Part shown: one piece after another, positions 52,705 through 59,929 of the stretch
Layout: each line of letters begins with the position of its first letter
How positions within the stretch are numbered: the stretch's first letter is position 1
Origin: an uncultured Cytophagales bacterium
GTDB taxonomy: Bacteria; Bacteroidota; Bacteroidia; Cytophagales; Amoebophilaceae
Direction: 5' to 3'
Assembly (NCBI GenBank): GCA_946409305.1
Contig: CAMJVU010000004.1
Coordinates: forward strand, 1-59,929
DNA length: 59,929 nt
The notes under the pieces: model-generated
What the model was told of the DNA's origin: nothing
The model's database searches: none
The model's input: the letters and a program-made list of their open reading frames with translations, nothing else
Program-made: the position numbers and the translations under genes

Positions 52705-53703
52705 TCATATCATTAAAACTTCTGGTTCTATAGTGATTCCAAATTTGTTATAAACTTTTCCCCTTATATAATCAAACATATCTGTAAGATCCTTACCAGT
52801 AGCCTTCCCATTGTTAGTTAGTATCATCGCATTGCCATCGTGAATACGTATATTATTTTTTTCAAATCCTCTCAATCCACATAATTCTATCAATTGCCCT
52901 GTACTTATTTTTACAAGTCCATCACCATTATCGTACGCTTTAATATCTGGATATTTTGCAAGCAGTTTATAACACGATTCTTTACTGATAATTACATTTT
53001 TGAAAAAACTACCAGAATTATAAACAATATTAGGATCCGGAATACGTTGTGAACGTAATTGTTTAATGACATTTGATACATCTTTAGCAGTAACATTACA
53101 TCCACTGCTTTTTATAGCATCATTCAAAGATTTATACCTAATATTGGGACGTTCTTTTTTAGATAATACAAAAACAACATTAGTAATCACGTAATTAGAA
53201 CATTTGAATATACTATCACGATATGAAAACCTACATTCATCATTGGAAATATATAAAGATTTAAACGTTTTGTTATCTATAACATTCACTCCATCAACGA
53301 CATTTGATACCTCAACTCCGTATGCTCCTATATTCTGAACTATAGCTCCACCGATTGTACCTGGGATCATTACAAGATTCTCGATACCAAAATAATTATT
53401 ACAAATGCACCAATCAACAAAGCCAGACCATTGTTCTCCTGCTCCAACTTTTAAAGTTATATCGTTGGCAGTTTCTTTCAATACCTCTATTCCATTGATC
53501 TTATTATGTATTATTAGCCCATGGAAATCATTACAAAAAATAGTATTACTACCATTTCCAAGGATGAATATATTTTCATCGGTTTGATGTATAACATCTA
53601 TAATGTCATCTTCTGTTTTTACGCAACAATAATGTTTACATTGTGAATCGATACGGAAAGTATGGAAATTTCTGAGACTGACATTATTTTCTACATGTAT
53701 CAT
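52705..53703 (-). CDS. murB: UDP-N-acetylenolpyruvoylglucosamine reductase MurB (type I)
   Basis: FAD enzyme that reduces the MurA product to UDP-MurNAc. FAD-binding segments are LGNGSNTIFC and IPGTIGGAIVQNIGAYGVEV; SYRDSIFK follows; the catalytic Ser lies in NSGSFFKNVI, and the Glu in the final GITIEPEVLMI. It is 332 aa. It converges with the prmC-linked barrel gene and is only 21 bases from the divergent gene at 53725. Confidence 0.96.
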   Translation of the reverse strand: MIHVENNVSLRNFHTFRIDSQCKHYCCVKTEDDIIDVIHQTDENIFILGNGSNTIFCNDFHGLIIHNKINGIEVLKETANDITLKVGAGEQWSGFVDWCICNNYFGIENLVMIPGTIGGAIVQNIGAYGVEVSNVVDGVNVIDNKTFKSLYISNDECRFSYRDSIFKCSNYVITNVVFVLSKKERPNIRYKSLNDAIKSSGCNVTAKDVSNVIKQLRSQRIPDPNIVYNSGSFFKNVIISKESCYKLLAKYPDIKAYDNGDGLVKISTGQLIELCGLRGFEKNNIRIHDGNAMILTNNGKATGKDLTDMFDYIRGKVYNKFGITIEPEVLMI

Positions 53704-53724
53704 TTTTTTATATTACGATATTAT

Positions 53725-56241
53725 ATGTTGTCCGATGCGTTCAACAAATGTAAAATCATTATTAAATGTTTATCGGCACTTGTAACATTTATTTTACTTG
53801 TTAATGCTGATCTTACAACTGCAACTGCTACATTCAAGAATAACACTATTGAAAAGGAAATAAAAAAGCATAGACTTTCGGAACATGATTTGTTTGAATT
53901 TAGGGCCAATTCTCCTGTTAATGGAATGAGAAAATTTGAATTCTCATATGTTACTGGAAGTGGAAACAATCCCCTTAAAGTATACAATTCAAAAATCAAT
54001 CATCTACCAAGTTTTAAACTGTATGGTGATATAAAAACACATATTGTTGGTAGATATAATTCCGCTATAAACTATGGGATAAAGAATTTTAAATTAACAA
54101 AAGCGAATGTAAACCTTGGGATAAGCAAATACTTAAAAATGTCAATTGGGTTAGATAAACATTTTTTAACTAATCTTGAAACATATTCAATGGTAGGATG
54201 TTGGTCTCCAACGAAACAATTAGAATTATACTTAACTTGTGGTTCTAATCGGAAAATACCACCGTCTAGACAACTTGATGAAACTCACATAAAATATCCA
54301 ATTGAATATAATGATGTCGAAAAAGAAAATCCTAAACTCGGTGGTTTTGATACAATTCCTGCTGGACATATTTCTCTAGGATTTAATATATCATCGTTAC
54401 GGAACAAAATAAATATAACGGCTGGAGTTTTAGTACCAGTTATAGCTTATCACTCCAATAACTATACGCAACCTTCATTATTTAGCAATGAAGGTAAATT
54501 TTTTTTAATACGATTCAAATACGATGCCAAGAAACATAATGCATTTGAATACGTTAAAACACAAATCTCGTATAGTGGTGGGGTCGGAGAATATTCCCAA
54601 TTTAACATTCCTATGGTGTTAAAATTCTCCGAGGAAACTATAGGTATTCCCACTGGAGCAAGAAAATACTATCAAACAGGATCTTTTTTTTACACCTATA
54701 TATTTTTAGAAAAACTAAATATATTACTTAAGACAAAACATACCTTCGGGCACTTACAATTACATAACCATATCATGTACGATAAAATAATCAAAGTAAG
54801 TGACAATTACCGCAAAGAAAAAGATAAAAGAGCCAAATATAGCATAAAGGGTATTCCAACTTACGACCCAATATTGTATTATACATCGAAAATTAAATAC
54901 CACATTCCAAATCATGAAAATCTTAGAATAATTATTGATTTTGGGATTGGATCTATATGGGATTATGACAATAAAAAAAACATATTGTGGCACATACTTG
55001 CGGGAATTAATTATTCTCCAGATTTTGATAAAAAAAACAGATATATAAGCACGTCGAATAATAATATTTTAAAATTTATAAAAAACAACTTTAAAAATGG
55101 CCTTAAGATAGACACAGAAATAGCTTTGGGACGTAATCCATGGGAATACTATAGACGTGCCATATCTGTACCAACCACAATCACACAATATGGTAAATTA
55201 AAATGTTTCAAAAGATTCGTATTAAATGAATCTTTCAAAGTTACCAATACAGATAATATTGACAGTGAATTAAAAAGTCTTTTGAATATCGATTTAGTCA
55301 TCAATCAGCTGAATATTCATTATTTGTACAAGATATTCGACACATTTATGGGTTATGATAAAAACGTCGTAACTGGCGACAAAGTTTGGGAACGAGGAAC
55401 AATAATCAGACCATCTAAATACCTAGAAGTAGGAATAGACTTAGAGTATCCGAAATACTCCAATCTTATAACAAAACACTTAAGTATTATCAACTTTTCC
55501 ATTTATAATTACAAAAAAAATAATGGGAGGGGGGAAGAATTATATGAATCTCTACATTTGGAATTCTATAAGGATCCTAAAGAGATAAAGTTTCCAATAT
55601 TATCTTCAGCAGTCAAGTTAAAAATAAATAGTAATACATACTTAAAATTCGGGAGTATGATGAGATACTTTAGATTGCGTAATTATTCTATTGTTGAAAA
55701 AAACAATGATTACGTTGTAGAAGATAATGGTAATTACACAACATATTTCGGATGGCTGTTACATAGTGAGATAAAAATTAATTGGATCAACATAAAAATT
55801 AATTATCAAATGGGATGTGGTGATTATACAGTAATGGATAAAACACACGTAATGTGTAACGGTGTTGGTACCATCCCTCCAAATTATTATAGAGATAATA
55901 GGGGAAGTATACAAATTACCAAAACTGTAGATTATAAATTATCAATAGATCCGCAAGTAAATAAAGATAACAAACTATTGATTGATTTTATAGGTTTATA
56001 CTGTTTTTCTGATTTTCGAACGAACATCACCAACTATAAACAAAACAAATTACGTAATGGTACTAAGTGGTTTGGATACATCAATATTGGAGATCAAATG
56101 AACATAAACAGGTATTTTAATATTTCATTTTTAGTATCATTAGGATGGATGAGGACATTTGACAATATCTACAATACAGAAGAACCTAGTAAAGGATCAC
56201 CTTTAATGGGATTTAAAGTGGATATGCAATATAAATTTTAG
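53725..56241 (+). CDS. Large putative outer-membrane beta-barrel protein
   Basis: 838 residues from the ATG at 53725; the longer frame would run into murB. The signal peptide is CLSALVTFILLVNA. The body has many alternating strands (FKLYGDIKTHIVGRYNSAIN, ANVNLGISKYLKMSIGLD, HISLGFNISSLRNKINITAG), is rich in Tyr, Asn, Lys and Ile, and ends MGFKVDMQYKF with the terminal Phe typical for BamA substrates. It may be a porin or surface protein; no family is recognised. It shares style but no evident repeat with the 33451 gene. trmB follows after 9 bases. Confidence 0.65.
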   Translation: MLSDAFNKCKIIIKCLSALVTFILLVNADLTTATATFKNNTIEKEIKKHRLSEHDLFEFRANSPVNGMRKFEFSYVTGSGNNPLKVYNSKINHLPSFKLYGDIKTHIVGRYNSAINYGIKNFKLTKANVNLGISKYLKMSIGLDKHFLTNLETYSMVGCWSPTKQLELYLTCGSNRKIPPSRQLDETHIKYPIEYNDVEKENPKLGGFDTIPAGHISLGFNISSLRNKINITAGVLVPVIAYHSNNYTQPSLFSNEGKFFLIRFKYDAKKHNAFEYVKTQISYSGGVGEYSQFNIPMVLKFSEETIGIPTGARKYYQTGSFFYTYIFLEKLNILLKTKHTFGHLQLHNHIMYDKIIKVSDNYRKEKDKRAKYSIKGIPTYDPILYYTSKIKYHIPNHENLRIIIDFGIGSIWDYDNKKNILWHILAGINYSPDFDKKNRYISTSNNNILKFIKNNFKNGLKIDTEIALGRNPWEYYRRAISVPTTITQYGKLKCFKRFVLNESFKVTNTDNIDSELKSLLNIDLVINQLNIHYLYKIFDTFMGYDKNVVTGDKVWERGTIIRPSKYLEVGIDLEYPKYSNLITKHLSIINFSIYNYKKNNGRGEELYESLHLEFYKDPKEIKFPILSSAVKLKINSNTYLKFGSMMRYFRLRNYSIVEKNNDYVVEDNGNYTTYFGWLLHSEIKINWINIKINYQMGCGDYTVMDKTHVMCNGVGTIPPNYYRDNRGSIQITKTVDYKLSIDPQVNKDNKLLIDFIGLYCFSDFRTNITNYKQNKLRNGTKWFGYINIGDQMNINRYFNISFLVSLGWMRTFDNIYNTEEPSKGSPLMGFKVDMQYKF

Positions 56242-56250
56242 TTTTTAGGT

Positions 56251-56931
56251 ATGTGCGGTGACAAAATTCACTACAATATTAGGAGTTTTGGGAGAATAAA
56301 TGGGAGGGGAGTATTCAAAAAATATCAGAATTACATAAATGAAATCATTCCCAAGGAATCTATCAAAGTAGATTGTAAATTTGACATCAACAACATATTT
56401 GATAACGATAATAATAAATTTTGTATTGAAATAGGTTCTGGATATGGAGAAACAGTAACAAGTTTAGCTCTTAAAAATAAAGATACTAATTACATCGCAT
56501 GTGAAGTGTACACAAAAGGATTAATCAACATTTTAAAAATAAAAGAACAATATCAGTTGAATAATCTGAAAATATTTAATGGAGATGCACGAGTATTATT
56601 GAACAATATTAGAGATAATTCAATAGATCAATTGCTATTATTATTTCCAGATCCATGGCCCAAAAAAAAACATAACAAAAGACGTATAGTTAATGAACAA
56701 TTTATTCAATTGATAAATCAAAAAATAAAGTATAATGGTAATTTTGTATTTGCAAGCGATATAGATAGCTACATTTCACAGGTACAAGAACTAATTAATA
56801 CAACGAATGTGTTTGAATATATCATTACTGATAATACTACTGAACCGCATTGGTGGGTAAAAACAAAATATCAAAATAAAGCCATCCAAGAAGGACGAAC
56901 ATGTAAATTTTTCGAGTTCAGACATATGTAA
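56251..56931 (+). CDS. trmB: tRNA (guanine-46-N7)-methyltransferase TrmB
   Basis: Makes m7G46 in tRNA variable loops using SAM. The SAM motif is IEIGSGYGETVTSLA; the family signature is FPDPWPKKKHNKRRIV; the C-terminal end TEPHWWVKTKYQNKAI includes the usual T-x-(F/Y)E-like region. It is 226 aa. It is last in a plus-strand pair with the large barrel gene. Confidence 0.95.
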   Translation: MCGDKIHYNIRSFGRINGRGVFKKYQNYINEIIPKESIKVDCKFDINNIFDNDNNKFCIEIGSGYGETVTSLALKNKDTNYIACEVYTKGLINILKIKEQYQLNNLKIFNGDARVLLNNIRDNSIDQLLLLFPDPWPKKKHNKRRIVNEQFIQLINQKIKYNGNFVFASDIDSYISQVQELINTTNVFEYIITDNTTEPHWWVKTKYQNKAIQEGRTCKFFEFRHM

Positions 56932-56959
56932 AAAAATAAAAATTCCAAACCTTCGGTTT
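56931..56959 (-). terminator. Weak terminator-like hairpin after the pseudogene
   Basis: Read on the minus strand, AAACC and GGTTT form a 5-bp stem with a 3-base loop, followed after four bases by TTTTTATTTTTTT. It lies 63 bases after the end of the pseudogene and could end transcripts from that side. The stem is short, so this is tentative. Confidence 0.35.
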
Positions 56960-57021
56960 ACGCTAATAATCGTCAAATTCATCTACTAATTGGATATTTA
57001 CAATTTGATTTTATCATTTTT

Positions 57022-57712
57022 TTATACATGCCAATTTATACCAAAAAATATCTTAGCGTAAGACAAATTCGAAAAACCCAACGTCATCCAATCATTATTT
57101 TTAATGCTACTATATCTAAACCTCCTAATTTAACCCCACAAACAAAAATATTCATTACAATCATTTCAAAAGGAATTAACCCTACAGAAAAACCTACTTC
57201 TTTTGGGGGAAAACGAAAAATAACATCCATTATCCCAATACATGGAACATTGATCATAAACATACCACTACAACGTATCCTACTAACATTACCGTTACTT
57301 CCTCCACCATTATAACTCCATTTCACCCCAATCCCTGGTTTTAATAGAGGGATATAACTCCTCACACTGCTAAGTGAAAGAAAAACATCTCCCAAAACAG
57401 TAAGATTAGCAACTACTATTTATTCAACCAGTGTACGAATGAAAAATTAGTATTCAAAAACATTATTACATGTCTATTCCGGCTGGTACACCCACAAGCA
57501 CTGATTATAGAAAGAGTATTTATTACTCCCAACGTAATAGATAACTGATTACCTCCCATTTTGGATTTAATATTTAAATCCCTACTTCGTTTTGTTCTTA
57601 GATCGTATACACCATGCTTACTAATTTCACACTCACAATCAGATGAAACATCACAATTCAACAACGGGGAAAAACACACGTAAAACACAAAGCACTTCAA
57701 GAGCACAAACAA
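57022..57712 (-). pseudogene. Frameshifted outer-membrane protein gene
   Basis: Three minus-strand pieces in changing frames appear to make one barrel-like protein. The first (57712-57416) has a signal peptide, MFVLLKCFVFYVCFSPLLNC, and strands up to FLNTNFSFVHWLNK. The second, from about 57410 to 57084, continues with IVVANLTVLGDVFLSLSSV and KPGIGVKWSYNGGG. The third, in another frame, reads NDWMTLGFSNLSYAKIFFGI with a final NWHV before TAA at 57022. Breaks lie near 57412 and near 57085. Whole length would be about 228 residues. Two short independent genes are less likely. Confidence 0.6.
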
Positions 57713-57803
57713 TCATGCAAAACAACCCATAACAAAATCCTATACCACAAATTATGCTAAAAAACAATAAAATTCACTCATAACTTGTGTTATACTTGTG
57801 ATG

Positions 57804-59627
57804 TTAATCTATTCTACCCACAATATCTTTTACTAACATTGTTAAATCCTTTCCAATCAATTTCCCTTGTGACAATAACGACAAATCATAAAACATTTTG
57901 GCATTTTGTTTTTGTTTATCAATATCACTAATACTTAACAAGTCCTTTATTTTACTTGAAGCGACGTTTATAACCGCATTGTATTCTTCTTTTATGTCCT
58001 CATTGTTAATACCTCCCTTTTGCCAATATTCCATTTTCCTTAATCTGTTAATATCTTCATTGACAGTAGCCACTACTGGCATATCATCACTTGACAATTG
58101 TTCAATTGTCCAATGAATCCGATCTTCCCCAACAGCTGAGACAAAAATATCTTTCAATTTATCTTGGTCTTCTTGTGACATCTCTATAACTCTATCAGTG
58201 CTATCCTTTTTTATCAGATCTCTTATAGGACAAGAATCAACACACTTTAAAACAACATTACCATATCTCGACTCTAAAATTGTCAACATGTGAATATCTA
58301 ATTGTCCTTCCAAAGCAATAACATCATACCCATTTGATTTACAAGATTGTATAAACATATCCTGCTTTTTTACATCTGTAGAGTACAAAATTACCACTTT
58401 GTTATCCTTATCTGTCTGGTTATCCTTCACCTTATCTATAAACTCATTCACTGTAAAGTATTTTCCATCTACATTTTTTAGCAATAGACAATCTTTAACT
58501 TGATCTAGGAACTTAGGTTCTGTCAACATCCCATATTTGACCACGACCTCTATTTTCGCCCATAAATCCTCAAATCCTTTTCTGTCATCTTTAAATATTT
58601 GATAGAGTTTATCCGCAAATTTCTTAGTAATGTAAGTATTTATAGATTTCACATTCCTATCGGCTTGTAACGCACTCCTCGATACATTCAACGGAATATC
58701 TGGAGAATCTATAACGCCATGTAACAGAGTTAAGAATACAGGCACAATATCCTTCAAATCTTCCGTTATGAACACCTGATGAGAATATAAATGTATCTTT
58801 TCCTGTTTAAAATCTATATTTTGTAACCCAGCAGGAAAATACAATATACCTGTCAAATTAAATGGATAATCAATGTTCAAATGTAGCCAAAATAATGGTT
58901 CCTCAGAATAAGGATATAATTCTCTATAAAAATTCTTATAATCATCATCTTTTAAATCTTGGGGATGTTTAACCCATATAGGACTCGTATTATTTACTTG
59001 TTTATCGTCAAAAAAAATCGGAATCGGTAAAAATTTACAATACTTATTCAACAAATCCGATATTTTATATTTCTTTAAATAATCTTCAGATTCCTTATTT
59101 ATATGAAGAATTATGTCTGTCCCAACACTCTCTTTTTCAGTTGTTCTAATCTCAAAAGATGTCGATCCATCACAAGTCCAAAAAACAGGTTCACTACCAT
59201 CTTTATATGACTTTGTCACGATATCAACCTTATCGGAAACCATAAATGCCGAATAAAAACCAAGACCAAAAAAACCTATTAATTGATTCTTATCACCACC
59301 TTGATTTTGATATTTATTAACGAAATCTGTAGCTCCAGAAAATGCCACCTGATTAATATACTTCTCAACTTCATCGGCATCCATCCCAAGACCCATGTCA
59401 GATATCGTTAAAGTCTTTTTCTCCTCATCTATAGATATCTTTATTTTTAGATCATCTACTGGTTTATTGTACTGCCCCATCGAAGCCAACTGTTTTAACT
59501 TCTGACTTGCATCCACTGCATTACTAACTAATTCTCTTAAGAAAACATCACAATCTGAGTATAAAAACTTCTTTATAACAGGGAATATATTCTCGCTTTG
59601 TATAGATATTGTTCCTTTCTTTTCCAT
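57804..59627 (-). CDS. htpG: Chaperone HtpG (bacterial Hsp90)
   Basis: Dimeric ATP-driven chaperone of the cytosol. The GHKL nucleotide pocket shows FLRELVSNAVDASQKLKQ, DMGLGMDADEV and IGFFGLGFYSAFMV. The middle domain includes GVIDSPDIPLNVSRSALQ, and the C-terminal dimer domain follows from about 500. It is 607 aa, slightly shorter than the family average, as in Bacteroidota with short linkers. It is monocistronic, with spacers of 91 and 217 bases. Confidence 0.97.
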   Translation of the reverse strand: MEKKGTISIQSENIFPVIKKFLYSDCDVFLRELVSNAVDASQKLKQLASMGQYNKPVDDLKIKISIDEEKKTLTISDMGLGMDADEVEKYINQVAFSGATDFVNKYQNQGGDKNQLIGFFGLGFYSAFMVSDKVDIVTKSYKDGSEPVFWTCDGSTSFEIRTTEKESVGTDIILHINKESEDYLKKYKISDLLNKYCKFLPIPIFFDDKQVNNTSPIWVKHPQDLKDDDYKNFYRELYPYSEEPLFWLHLNIDYPFNLTGILYFPAGLQNIDFKQEKIHLYSHQVFITEDLKDIVPVFLTLLHGVIDSPDIPLNVSRSALQADRNVKSINTYITKKFADKLYQIFKDDRKGFEDLWAKIEVVVKYGMLTEPKFLDQVKDCLLLKNVDGKYFTVNEFIDKVKDNQTDKDNKVVILYSTDVKKQDMFIQSCKSNGYDVIALEGQLDIHMLTILESRYGNVVLKCVDSCPIRDLIKKDSTDRVIEMSQEDQDKLKDIFVSAVGEDRIHWTIEQLSSDDMPVVATVNEDINRLRKMEYWQKGGINNEDIKEEYNAVINVASSKIKDLLSISDIDKQKQNAKMFYDLSLLSQGKLIGKDLTMLVKDIVGRID

Positions 59628-59844
59628 GTCTACACAGTCAGCAATAAAAATGCCAATATATTCAATCTTAAAAAATTAAAAAAAAAAAATAATATTCTCG
59701 TAAACAACTTAATAACATACCAATAACAAATGCAACACGAATTACCGCACGATAAACCAAAGTCCTCTACTAATTCGTTGCACAAAGAAAACTAACAGAT
59801 ACTCAAAAAAAAAATGCACTCTTACCAACACATTTACATCATTT

Positions 59845-59929
59845 CTACAGTAACTTTCTCAACTTTTTATTTTTCTCTTTATCTCCGAAATCTATACTGT
59901 ATCCTATTAAGAACCTGAAAGTATTATTG
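59845..59929 (-). CDS. 3' end of an unidentified, possibly barrel-like gene
   Basis: A minus-strand frame enters from the right edge and stops at TAG (59845-59847). The 27 visible residues include NNTFRFLIGYSIDFGDKEKN and a basic end. The first part has an outer-membrane strand pattern, but so little sequence is present that the frame itself is only probable. Confidence 0.4.
   Translation of the reverse strand, partial: NNTFRFLIGYSIDFGDKEKNKKLRKLL

Noticed and set aside
57028-57315. Open frame of 95 codons on the plus strand
   Set aside because: It is the complement of the frameshifted outer-membrane gene, whose minus-strand pieces give better barrel-like sequence.

Overview
The window is AT-rich and gene-dense, and looks like part of the chromosome of a genome-reduced Bacteroidota bacterium living inside a eukaryotic host. 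The phylum call rests on several points: the ribosomal block has rpsD between rpsK and rpoA, and map between infA and secY; L36, S4, RpoD (284 aa), omega/RpoZ and YbeY (GYKDKTK motif) have Bacteroidota-type sequences; AtpB carries a long signal-bearing N-terminus; and start codons lack Shine-Dalgarno sequences. A relative of Amoebophilus/Cardinium is my inference, not something the window proves. The host link comes from several eukaryote-like or secreted proteins.

Layout. 1-2.1 kb: a plus-strand gene, cut by the left edge, whose two ends match the two lobes of a eukaryotic HECT ubiquitin ligase, including the TGSS and TCFN motifs. 2.3-16.4 kb: a minus-strand S10-spc-alpha block from rplC to rplQ, including infA, map, secY and rpoA, followed by tRNA-Val and ppa. 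rpmD is absent and rpsJ is not upstream of rplC. 16.5-24.2 kb: a secreted unknown protein ending in a CaaX-like motif, a sodium:solute symporter, the CCA-adding enzyme, the main sigma factor, a gene-poor 0.85-kb stretch and ftsH. 24.6-31.8 kb: a barrel-like protein, rpoZ, a GNAT acetyltransferase with a signal peptide, two envelope proteins, then hisS, yajC, ruvX, an LptF/G permease and two tRNAs (Leu, Gly).

31.9-45.2 kb runs on the plus strand: a secreted LCAT/phospholipase-like hydrolase, ybeY, a putative porin, mgtE, bamA, atpB-E-F-H-A (no atpG follows) and a secreted protein with perfect 108-bp tandem repeats. 45.4-59.9 kb: murA, gatB, a membrane-anchored acidic protein, two integral membrane proteins, ruvA, prmC, two further barrel-like proteins, murB, trmB, a frameshifted outer-membrane pseudogene, htpG, and the 3' end of another gene at the right edge.

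Taken together, the conserved genes cover translation, transcription, secretion (SecY, YajC), outer-membrane building (BamA, LptF/G), peptidoglycan precursors (MurA, MurB) and F-type ATP synthesis. Between them sit lineage-specific secreted proteins that could act on host ubiquitin, lipids or acyl acceptors. The strongest novelty is the HECT-like ligase at 2-2095.
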